In this document: one piece after another, positions 1 to 6,914 of the stretch
How positions within the stretch are numbered: position 1 is the stretch's first letter
Layout of the letters: each line of letters starts with the position of its first letter
NCBI GenBank assembly: GCA_040755335.1
Contig: JBFMAU010000122.1
Coordinates: 1 to 17,472 of the forward strand
Origin: UBA7656 sp040755335
GTDB taxonomy: Bacteria > Acidobacteriota > Blastocatellia > UBA7656
Direction: 5' to 3'
Length of the DNA stretch: 17,472 bases
Made by a program: the position numbers and the translations under genes
The notes under the pieces: model-generated
The model's input: only the letters and a program-made list of their open reading frames with translations
Told to the model about the DNA's origin: nothing
Database searches by the model: none

Positions 1-23
1 AATGCGAGAGGCGCGACCTGCTT

Positions 24-3000
24 CTACCTTTGCTTTCGGGAAGAGTCGTAAGGAAAAATGAGCGGGTTGATTCGCGCAGGATTCGTCATCGGGTAAAACA
101 GATACATCTGTCCCACGTCGAGCGGCAGCGGAGTGAATATGCGCTCGGAGCGTCCGCGGTCGTCCTGGCCCGTGTAAAAATGGCGGCCATAAACATCATC
201 CTGTCGCGCGACGATCTGAACCACGCGAGGCGAGTAAGGATTTCTCGCCATATCGGTCATCACATCTATGGCCGACGAAATCACTTTGCGACCGAGCCGC
301 TGCATCGCGGGCAGGCCGCTCGATTCCGCCTGATCGGCAAGCTGATCGCGCTCTGAGGCAAGCTCGTCGAATCGCTTGAAGATATCAGATGCGATTATCG
401 GCCATTGAAACGTCTCTTCCACGCGACGGGGAATCGGAACGTCGGGAGGCGAGAGGCAAAGCTCCTTGAGCGCGCCTAACTTTTCGTCGAGCGTCAACCG
501 CTCGCTCGATTTGCCCCCGCGCGACAGAAAACTTTCAAGCCCCGCTCCATAAAGCAGGCTTCCGTAAAAACGCACGAGCAGAGTGATGGCGCGCTCGACT
601 GCCGCGAGGCTCGAATGCACTATGCCGAGGCATTCATCGCTGCTCGAAGCGTTGGCAAGTTCGAGAAGCTGGCTCTGAAGATGTCCGAGCGTGGCCTCAA
701 GTCCCGGCACCTGTCGCGGGCCTGAGAGAAATCCTGCGGCTTCGAGTATGGCGTCGATCAATGTGTCGCGGCCCGCCGCGTCAGCCGCGTTTATCCCCAA
801 AGCCTTTGCCATAGCCGCAAGCTGACGCACGGTGCAGTTCTGCGCAAGCACTTCGTCGGGCGGCGCGGTGTAGCAATACTCTTCTATGAGATCGGCGCGT
901 CGGTCATGGGTCTGCTCGCGAGACGAGCGGAACCCGCCGGTTTCGAGCGACTGCTCAAGATAATCGAGGTCTTCTTCGCTCAGGTGCGCGAGAAGGAGTC
1001 GTGCAAGGTTGAGCGGCGCTGCAGAGGTTCCTTCTTCCGCAAGTCCTAATCGCTCAATATCGCCTATGATGTCGGCGACGCTTGCGGGCCGGTTGCGGCT
1101 TTCGGCGTCGAGGCATCGCATCACCACCTGACCGAGTTCAGGCGGAACGATGGGGTTTCGCGATGAAAGATCGACGGGACGTTCGTTTGCTACGGGTTTG
1201 TTCGCCTCCAGGCGGAATGGCAGCGCGCCGCAGAGCAGATGGTAAAGCGTCGCGCCGAGGGCGAAGATATCTGTAGAGACGGAGTATCGCCCGTCGAAAC
1301 ATTCCGGAGCCATGTAAGCGGGCGTGCCTGTGATTTCTCCCGGCGCGCGAGTGAATGCGTCAGCGCGGGCGACCAGTTCGAAGTCGCTCATCTTGCACAG
1401 AGTCCCCGAAGAGTCGAGCAGGAAATTCCCCGGCTTTATATCGCGATGGATGTACCCGCGAGAGTGCAACACCTGAATCGATCTCGACACCTGCAAAAAG
1501 AGTCGCATCAATCGGGCCAGTTGTTCCTGCGTGTGAGGGCAGCCGTTCCACCCGTCGGCCACCATGCGCGCAAGGCTTCCGCCCGACATGTACTCCATGA
1601 ATATCCCCACAGCCGACTCTCCGCGCGAAGCGATGCGCTCGACTTTCAACAATCGCACGACCGCTTCGGGCGCGGCGTCCGAGAGCAGTTTCCACACTTT
1701 CAACTGATGGCGGAGCTTTCGGGCAATCTCGTCCGTGGCGTGATGGCCAAGCGGTACTTTCAACACCAACTCCTGATGAAGATAGCTCGTCGTGTCGGTG
1801 ACGAGATAGATGTTGGCGAATCCTCCCTGCCCGATTAGTTTTTCGACTCTGTAGCGGTTATCGAACATCGCGCCCGACTCGAAGACTTGAGACTCTTCCG
1901 ATGATCGAGGAGACCGGGCAGGGCTTGCGCCTGTCGATGAAGCAAACGAGGCAGAGCTATCCGAATCCGTCGTCGAAGATGATCCGCCGATGAATGAATT
2001 TTTTCCAAACACCGCTTCGGTTGTAAGACCGACCCAGTCATCGGCCAGCGGCACCGCCTGCGCCGCGTATTCGACTGCCTGGCTCTGAGCTTCGATTACC
2101 GGCTCTGATTCTGCCGCGGCTTTCGGCTCTGCGCTTTCGAGGTTGGGAACTGTTTTTTCGAAGCCGCAGTGTTCGCAAAAGCGGGCATCCGAAGGCATGC
2201 GCGCCCCGCATACACGGCAGGAGACCATTTCTGATTCGGCAATCATTTCGGCCTGACAGTTTCGACAAACTTCCTGCGACCCGGTTTCGGCTTCCATCTT
2301 CGTTCCACATCGCGAGCAGAAAAGAGGTTCCGTCTGCGCAGGAGTTTCTTCGACTGCGGGGATGGTTTCGATTTCTTCAACCACTCCCGGCACCGTTTCG
2401 CCTGCGGCGGCGCGAAGCAGCCACGAACGCGCTTCGCTTGCGGTCTCGAAACGGTTCTCTTTTCTTTTAGCCATCAGCCGACGGAAAAACTGATCCATCG
2501 CCTCGGGCAGGTCGGGCCGCGCGGAAGCGAGCGAAGGGAGCGGCGCGCTGATGTGCGCATTCATCAATTCAGTGGCGCTCTCGAATTCGAACGGCGCGCG
2601 GGTTGTCAACATCTCGAACATAACGGCCCCCGCGTGATAGAAGTCGGTTCGCTCGTCTTCCTGAGATTCGCCCTCGAACTGTTCGGGAGCAAAATAAACC
2701 GGAGCGCCCGCGAGAGCGTTTTCTCCGTTGCCGAACTGCATGGCGACAGGTTCGGTGAGCGAGCGCACGAGGGACGAGGCGAAATCGACTATCTTCACCT
2801 GCCCGTCTTCCATGACATAGATGTTGTCGGGCTTGAGATCGCGATGAACCACCTGTCGCGAGTGAATATGTTCGAGCGCGTCGAAGAGTCCGACCATCAC
2901 GGGCATAGCCGCGTCGAGGCTCATGCCGTTTCTGGATTCTTTGATGATTTCGCGCAGCGTGCGCCAGGCGACGAGTTCGAGCGCGAAGTAGTCGCATCCG

Positions 3001-3236
3001 ACCGCATAACCGCTGGCTTTGGGAGAGAAGACGAATCGCTCGTCGAAGCGGCTGATGGCGGCGCTTTCGCGTTTGAAATACGGGCTGCCGGGATAGTCGG
3101 TGGGAAAAAGTTTGATTAACGCCTCGCGCCCGCCGGGAAATCCCTCGCGGGCCAGCCATAGCTCCGAGAGACTATCCTGACGGATGAGCATAAGAAGGAC
3201 ATATTGATCGATAGTCTGGCCAGGTTTGCCGAACAT
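24..3236 (-). CDS. Double Ser/Thr protein kinase with central zinc ribbons
   Basis: A 1070-aa predicted Hanks-type kinase carrying two kinase domains, likely phosphorylating Ser/Thr on proteins. Domain 1 (about residues 11-275) has lysine K42, HRDLKPDN at 131-138 and APE at 183-185; its glycine loop is unrecognisable and DFG reads DFA (151-153). Residues 307-357 hold four CxxC pairs (C307/C310, C324/C327, C340/C343, C354/C357), consistent with two zinc ribbons. A Ser-rich low-complexity linker (about 415-455) leads to domain 2 (about 463-730): GQGGFA loop, K493, HRDIKPGN at 597-604, DFE (618-620) instead of DFG, and GTPAYMAPE at 637-645. Residues about 802-835 resemble a Rho_N/SAP-like helical motif; the rest of the C-terminus (to 1070) is not recognised. 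No membrane segment is evident. The start is the ATG at 3236 because GGAGG lies 8 bases upstream; a longer TTG-start reading to 3278 is unlikely. It is divergent from the AAA+ operon, so a regulatory link is inference. Kinase identity is secure; activity of both domains is not. Confidence 0.93.
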   Translation of the reverse strand: MFGKPGQTIDQYVLLMLIRQDSLSELWLAREGFPGGREALIKLFPTDYPGSPYFKRESAAISRFDERFVFSPKASGYAVGCDYFALELVAWRTLREIIKESRNGMSLDAAMPVMVGLFDALEHIHSRQVVHRDLKPDNIYVMEDGQVKIVDFASSLVRSLTEPVAMQFGNGENALAGAPVYFAPEQFEGESQEDERTDFYHAGAVMFEMLTTRAPFEFESATELMNAHISAPLPSLASARPDLPEAMDQFFRRLMAKRKENRFETASEARSWLLRAAAGETVPGVVEEIETIPAVEETPAQTEPLFCSRCGTKMEAETGSQEVCRNCQAEMIAESEMVSCRVCGARMPSDARFCEHCGFEKTVPNLESAEPKAAAESEPVIEAQSQAVEYAAQAVPLADDWVGLTTEAVFGKNSFIGGSSSTTDSDSSASFASSTGASPARSPRSSEESQVFESGAMFDNRYRVEKLIGQGGFANIYLVTDTTSYLHQELVLKVPLGHHATDEIARKLRHQLKVWKLLSDAAPEAVVRLLKVERIASRGESAVGIFMEYMSGGSLARMVADGWNGCPHTQEQLARLMRLFLQVSRSIQVLHSRGYIHRDIKPGNFLLDSSGTLCKMSDFELVARADAFTRAPGEITGTPAYMAPECFDGRYSVSTDIFALGATLYHLLCGALPFRLEANKPVANERPVDLSSRNPIVPPELGQVVMRCLDAESRNRPASVADIIGDIERLGLAEEGTSAAPLNLARLLLAHLSEEDLDYLEQSLETGGFRSSREQTHDRRADLIEEYCYTAPPDEVLAQNCTVRQLAAMAKALGINAADAAGRDTLIDAILEAAGFLSGPRQVPGLEATLGHLQSQLLELANASSSDECLGIVHSSLAAVERAITLLVRFYGSLLYGAGLESFLSRGGKSSERLTLDEKLGALKELCLSPPDVPIPRRVEETFQWPIIASDIFKRFDELASERDQLADQAESSGLPAMQRLGRKVISSAIDVMTDMARNPYSPRVVQIVARQDDVYGRHFYTGQDDRGRSERIFTPLPLDVGQMYLFYPMTNPARINPLIFPYDSSRKQR

Positions 3237-3244
3237 TGCTTTTG

Positions 3245-3249
3245 CCTCC
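3245..3249 (-). promoter_or_regulatory. RBS fixing the kinase start
   Basis: GGAGG read on the minus strand, 8 bases before the ATG at 3236. It supports this start over the upstream in-frame TTG at 3278. Confidence 0.75.
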
Positions 3250-3393
3250 AAGGTGGGGGCTGCAGACTTGACGCACAATTGTAGCCTCGCGAAACCCTGC
3301 GCACAACAGTAAAGTCATGACCTGTTGCAAAGTGGGTTGGCGAAGAAAAAAATAAGCGACTGGGAGCTTTTGCCATTCGTTTGCGACACATAT

Positions 3394-3588
3394 TTAACCC
3401 GCGAAGCGGGTGTAAGAATAAAGCCCAGGGTGGAACCCTGGGAATCAGAGCAATCACACAGACAAGCCCGTGAAACGGGCGATAGACCTTTTCAAGTCTG
3501 CCGCCTGTTTCACAGGCTCGCTCACGCTGGCCCTGTTTACCCAGGGTTGCACCCTGTGGCTCTACTGATGCCTGCTCCGCAGGCTGAG
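3394..3588. repeat. Nested palindrome of six 3-nt-loop hairpins
   Basis: Six perfect small hairpins occur in a row: CCCGC-GAA-GCGGG (3398-3410), CCCAGGGT-GGA-ACCCTGGG (3424-3442), GCCCGT-GAA-ACGGGC (3466-3480), GCCTGT-TTC-ACAGGC (3503-3517), CAGGGT-TGC-ACCCTG (3542-3556) and GCCTGC-TCC-GCAGGC (3570-3584). All have 3-base loops. The first three are mirrored by the last three as reverse-complement relatives, in the order a-b-c-c'-b'-a', all centred near 3491, so the whole element is also one large imperfect inverted repeat with arms near 95 bases. This is typical of a mobile or REP-derived intergenic element. It carries no transposase. A role in transcript structure between the divergent genes is possible but not shown. 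Confidence 0.8.
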
Positions 3589-3847
3589 GCACAGAACTGT
3601 ATAGCGGACCAATGACAGGCAGGCCGGAGCGCGCTAAACCCGATATCTTACAACAGTCCTGCAAGGCACGCCCCGGTTCTTGAATATCGAATCCTTCTGT
3701 AGTAGTTTCTTTCTGCAATTCTGTTGAAGAAGCCTCGGTCAAGCGGCGCGCAACCGGCGGCCCCGGAGAGGCGAGCCTCAAGAAATTTTCTTCCGTCCTG
3801 CAAAAATCAACCGGGACGGTCTTTATCCTTCTGAAACGCCTTCCGGC

Positions 3848-3855
3848 AGAGGTGA
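3848..3855 (+). promoter_or_regulatory. RBS of the AAA+ gene
   Basis: AGAGGTGA, a near-complete anti-16S match, ends 6 bases before the ATG at 3862 and supports that start. Confidence 0.75.
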
Positions 3856-3861
3856 TTTACG

Positions 3862-5682
3862 ATGGCAGGACTTTTCGTCTGGCAAAAAAACCTTCTCCAC
3901 ATCGCCCGAACGCACGATGTCATAATACTTCACGGCAATATAAGAGACCTCTACATCCTTAGCGATCCGCCTTATTACTACGAAGACAGGCTCGATCCAG
4001 CGATCACCCGACTGCTGTTCCCCGGACTCGGCACGATTCGCCGCTACGATCCTTTCTCAAAAGTCTACGACCTTTCGATAAGTCAGGCCGGTACGTTCGT
4101 CGAAACCGAGGTCGAAGGTTTCGGCACGCCCGGTTTCAATCCTGCCGTCGAACCCACGCTGGCCAGAGTCCTGGTCGATATGGAAAGGTCATCGCAGAAA
4201 TCGGTCTGGATGCTCAAGTATATGCACAACCTCCTGTCGTACAAAAATTCTTACTCCGAGGAGGAAAGCCTTCGACTCATAGCCTTTCAGCGCATGATCG
4301 AAAACATGGCTCCGGGCAATAAACTCCTGCTCTGCTATCTGACCGACACGCAGGTTCCAATCGAGTTCGCGCGAAACTCTCATCGCGTGGCCTTTGCAAA
4401 AATCCCTCTGCCTGAGTTCGAAGAAAGAGCGGTCTTCTGGGAAAAGACGCTCGCCTCAAAGCCTTCGCGCGAGATGGAAAAACTCTGCGAGGAGTTGGCC
4501 AAGCTTACAGACACGTTCGCCCTTACTGCCATGAAAAAACTCATACATCTGGCCGAAGAAGAAGCCTCGCGGCGTCAGCTTAAACTCGACGCCCTTTCGC
4601 TCAGGGACTGGGAGCGGATCATCTCGTTTTACAAGTTCGGCGAAACCAGAAATTATTATCAGCAGATCACGCTTGAAAAACTCGATAACGCGAAAGACAT
4701 ATTCATCCGCGAAGAAGGCATAAAAGGACAGGATCAGGCCATAACGAAAACCATATCCATGCTGTGGAAAGCAAGGACTCAGGTCTCGGCTCTGTTGCAG
4801 AGCGGATCGTCTAATGCTCCGCGCGGCACTCTCTTTTTGTGCGGCCCGTCAGGCACGGGAAAAACGATGCTCAGTAAAAAAATAGCCCGCTTCGTCTTCG
4901 GGTCGGAAGAAGCTTTCCACCGCATAGATATGAGCGAGTACCAGCAGGACTACACCGTGTCGAAACTCATTGGCTCGCCCCCCGGATATGTCGGCTACGA
5001 GATGGGAGGCATACTGACGAATGCCATGATAGAAAAGCCCTTCTCTGTGGTTCTGTTCGACGAGATAGAAAAAGCTCACCCGCGAATATTCGATCTCTTC
5101 CTTCAGATACTTTCAGACGGGCGATTGACCGACAGCCGGGGCCAGACGGTTTTCTTTTCAGAAGCCATCATCATCTTCACTTCGAATCTTGGAACGCGAG
5201 CAAGCGAAATACTTCAGCTACAGGAGGCCCAGCAATCGGGCGACCCTGCGCGAGTGCATCAGCACTTCCTCAGATCGGTTCAGAATTTCTTTCGCTACGA
5301 AATCAGCCGCCCCGAACTCCTCAACCGCATAGGCAATAACATCGTCCCCTTCAACTTTCTCGACAAGGACGATGTGTTGAGCGCGACCGTGAGTTTTTAC
5401 CTCGCGGGATTGCAGGAGCGATTCAACGAAGAATACGCGCACCGGGGACTCAGGCTCGATATAGCCGTTCCATCTGTCACCAAATTCATCGTGCAGGAGT
5501 ACGGAGCGGCGATTCGCGAATTCGGAGGTCGCGCCGTACTCAACACGCTCGACGATCTGCTCCTGCCGCTGCTCGCGAAACGACTGCTGAATTTCGAGAT
5601 GACATCTTCTTCCGGGCCGGCAAGGCTTGCGGTCGAAGTAGTAGTCAGAAACGGGAGGCAACAACTCGATGTCCGCAGCTAA
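3862..5682 (+). CDS. AAA+ ATPase with ClpB/ClpA D2-type module
   Basis: A 606-aa predicted ATP-driven protein unfoldase/remodeller, probably a cytoplasmic hexamer. The C-terminal half is a well-preserved D2 AAA+ module: Walker A GPSGTGKT (328-335), pore loop GYVGYE (375-380), Walker B VVLFDEIEKAHP (397-408; D400, E401), sensor 1 TSNLG (440-444), arginine-finger region RPELLNRI (483-490) and sensor 2 GGR (R557). The N-terminal ~280 residues are not the usual Clp N-domain, D1 ring or M-domain; they contain no Walker A I can see and may be a degenerate AAA+-like or substrate-binding domain. At 606 aa it is shorter than ClpB (about 860). It is the first gene of the plus-strand run and overlaps the next gene by 14 bases. 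The Lon-like protease domain encoded three genes downstream suggests an unfoldase/protease partnership (inference). I give no clpB symbol, since the architecture is not ClpB. Confidence 0.93.
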   Translation: MAGLFVWQKNLLHIARTHDVIILHGNIRDLYILSDPPYYYEDRLDPAITRLLFPGLGTIRRYDPFSKVYDLSISQAGTFVETEVEGFGTPGFNPAVEPTLARVLVDMERSSQKSVWMLKYMHNLLSYKNSYSEEESLRLIAFQRMIENMAPGNKLLLCYLTDTQVPIEFARNSHRVAFAKIPLPEFEERAVFWEKTLASKPSREMEKLCEELAKLTDTFALTAMKKLIHLAEEEASRRQLKLDALSLRDWERIISFYKFGETRNYYQQITLEKLDNAKDIFIREEGIKGQDQAITKTISMLWKARTQVSALLQSGSSNAPRGTLFLCGPSGTGKTMLSKKIARFVFGSEEAFHRIDMSEYQQDYTVSKLIGSPPGYVGYEMGGILTNAMIEKPFSVVLFDEIEKAHPRIFDLFLQILSDGRLTDSRGQTVFFSEAIIIFTSNLGTRASEILQLQEAQQSGDPARVHQHFLRSVQNFFRYEISRPELLNRIGNNIVPFNFLDKDDVLSATVSFYLAGLQERFNEEYAHRGLRLDIAVPSVTKFIVQEYGAAIREFGGRAVLNTLDDLLLPLLAKRLLNFEMTSSSGPARLAVEVVVRNGRQQLDVRS

Positions 5683-6352
5683 TCAGCCAAATGAAAAAGA
5701 AAAGGAGCCTGACCCTATGAGCCTGGGAACTCACCCCACAGTCGGCCCCTTGATCGGCAGCATTCTTGAAGAAGAAGCGCCGTTTCTCAGCAATCTCGCC
5801 TTCCGATTGGGAGTCGCGCAGGATGATATCGAAGACATAATCAATGAGGCGTATCTGGATGTCCACAGGCTCAAGCCTCAGGGCGAGGTCGAGACGCTTT
5901 TGAACGACTGGCAGCCCGCGCCGGAAAACGTGTTGAAGCTCCGGTCGGCGATGCTCGCCATATTTATCACTTATCTCAAATTCAAATGCCGCAACTATCA
6001 CCGTCAGAGGAGCAGAGCGGCGGGCCAGACCTCTCTGGAGGATGAAGCTATAAGGAGGCTTCTGCCTTTCTTCGAGGACAGAAATTTGCGCCGTTTTCTG
6101 CTCGACCTCGGATTGCTCAACCATCTCGACGCCGACCTGCTTGAGCAGGGAGACCCTGTTGAGGTTGAAAAGTTTTTCGGCCTGCTGGCTTTCAAGGCCA
6201 GACTCAACGAACAGGAGCGTGCTTTCGTGCTGTTCCGCGTTCGCAACCCCGATGCCCGCAATCAGGATTTCGATCCCGACCTCAAGCCTTACCAGATCAC
6301 CAGAATAAAACAATCGGCGTTCGGAAAGATCGGAGGATTCCTCGGAACATGA
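5669..6352 (+). CDS. ECF sigma-factor-like helical protein
   Basis: A 227-aa, all-helical protein. The pattern recalls sigma-70 family ECF factors. Residues 40-69 (FLSNLAFRLG, then DDIEDIINEAYLDVHRL) look like region 2.1-2.2, where the usual motif is an acidic DAED-Q stretch. LKFKCRNYHRQRSRA (103-117) followed by SLED resembles region 2.4 and the linker. LNEQERAFVLFRV (179-191), then YQITRIKQSAFGKIGGFL (208-225), resembles region 4 with its helix-turn-helix. The match is weak and the middle is longer than in typical ECF factors (about 170-200 aa), so it could instead be a sigma-derived adaptor or an unrelated helical protein. The start at 5669 lies inside the AAA+ gene with GGGAGG at 5653-5658; an alternative ATG at 5717 also has a good site (AAAGGAG, 5701-5707). 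Its stop overlaps a following ATG as ATGA, though the next gene probably starts later. Confidence 0.8.
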   Translation: MSAANQPNEKEKEPDPMSLGTHPTVGPLIGSILEEEAPFLSNLAFRLGVAQDDIEDIINEAYLDVHRLKPQGEVETLLNDWQPAPENVLKLRSAMLAIFITYLKFKCRNYHRQRSRAAGQTSLEDEAIRRLLPFFEDRNLRRFLLDLGLLNHLDADLLEQGDPVEVEKFFGLLAFKARLNEQERAFVLFRVRNPDARNQDFDPDLKPYQITRIKQSAFGKIGGFLGT

Positions 6353-6391
6353 TCCGGCAGGAGATCAGGCGCAAAAGTTCTTGCAACGGGC

Positions 6392-6396
6392 AGGAG
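6392..6396 (+). promoter_or_regulatory. RBS choosing the 6403 start
   Basis: AGGAG lies 6 bases before the ATG at 6403. The upstream ATG at 6349 overlaps the preceding stop but its nearest GGAGG is about 12 bases away, so 6403 is preferred. Confidence 0.6.
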
Positions 6397-6402
6397 AAGA
6401 TT

Positions 6403-6900
6403 ATGGAAAACAAGCAATCTCAAAAATGGACTGATCGTTTTGTCGAGCTTCAGATCAGAGACCTTCGCGGCGAGCGGTTGACCGATCAGGAACGCGCTTT
6501 TCTCGCCCTTGTGGAGATGACCGGGCAGACGCTCGGCGGCGCGCTCGAGAACGAAATTCTCAAATGCGGCCTGGAGCAGGCCCGGTCAGCTTATCGCATA
6601 GCCGCCTCGACAGCCGAGACCTCCATCCACCGCGAAGTCCTGAAAGCCATCGAAGAGGGAAAAACGGAAGTGACGCTTGAGGCGGAAAGAGGCCCTCTGA
6701 GCGTCCTCCGAATTCACGCGCAGGAAAATCTCGTCGAACCTCTCTTCCACGAAGGCTTCACTTTCATCATCGAGCGAACGGGTTTCGGGGAAGAGCCGCT
6801 GGGAAGATACGGCGGCGTCTTCATAGCCGTAGATGATCTGAAAAAGATGGAGATGACATTCGATGCGGATTCGAAAACGATTCGCCTTCGTGAAAAATAG
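6403..6900 (+). CDS. Hypothetical protein, 165 aa
   Basis: I do not recognise a family. The protein is charged and soluble, with no signal peptide or membrane segment. The first ~85 residues look helical (LTDQERAFLALVEM near residue 26, then an Ala/Glu-rich helix). The last ~75 look beta-rich, with alternating hydrophobic strands such as FTFIIERTGF and YGGVFIAVDDL, ending in a charged strand. A longer reading from 6349 (183 aa) is possible and would be translationally coupled to the sigma-like gene by ATGA. It lies 14 bases before the Lon-like/vWA gene, so it is almost certainly cotranscribed. It may be a small adaptor in the same complex, but only position supports that. Confidence 0.8.
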   Translation: MENKQSQKWTDRFVELQIRDLRGERLTDQERAFLALVEMTGQTLGGALENEILKCGLEQARSAYRIAASTAETSIHREVLKAIEEGKTEVTLEAERGPLSVLRIHAQENLVEPLFHEGFTFIIERTGFGEEPLGRYGGVFIAVDDLKKMEMTFDADSKTIRLREK

Positions 6901-6914
6901 CGGCGGAGGTTGTG

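Larger units (their letters stand above)
3237..3861. other. Divergent intergenic region between kinase and AAA+ operon
   Basis: About 625 bases without a convincing gene. It must hold the promoters of both the minus-strand kinase and the plus-strand operon, but I could not identify a confident -35/-10 pair for either. Its main content is the nested palindrome at 3394-3588. Between 3589 and 3847 I see no repeat, RNA or gene I can support. Two open frames here (3325-3615 plus, 3116-3781 minus) run through the palindrome and are judged spurious. Confidence 0.7.

Noticed and set aside
3398..3584. CRISPR array
   Set aside because: The repeated units are different hairpins with unequal spacing and mirror order, not identical direct repeats with constant spacers.
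3325..3615. 96-aa plus-strand open frame in the divergent intergenic region
   Set aside because: It runs straight through the six-hairpin palindrome, has no ribosome binding site, and its sequence follows the repeat rather than a protein pattern.
3116..3781. 221-aa minus-strand open frame
   Set aside because: It overlaps the kinase start in another frame and the palindrome; open by chance and by the repeat's composition.
3862..5682. Housekeeping ClpB disaggregase
   Set aside because: Only the D2 module matches; N-domain, D1 and M-domain are absent and the length is about 250 residues short.
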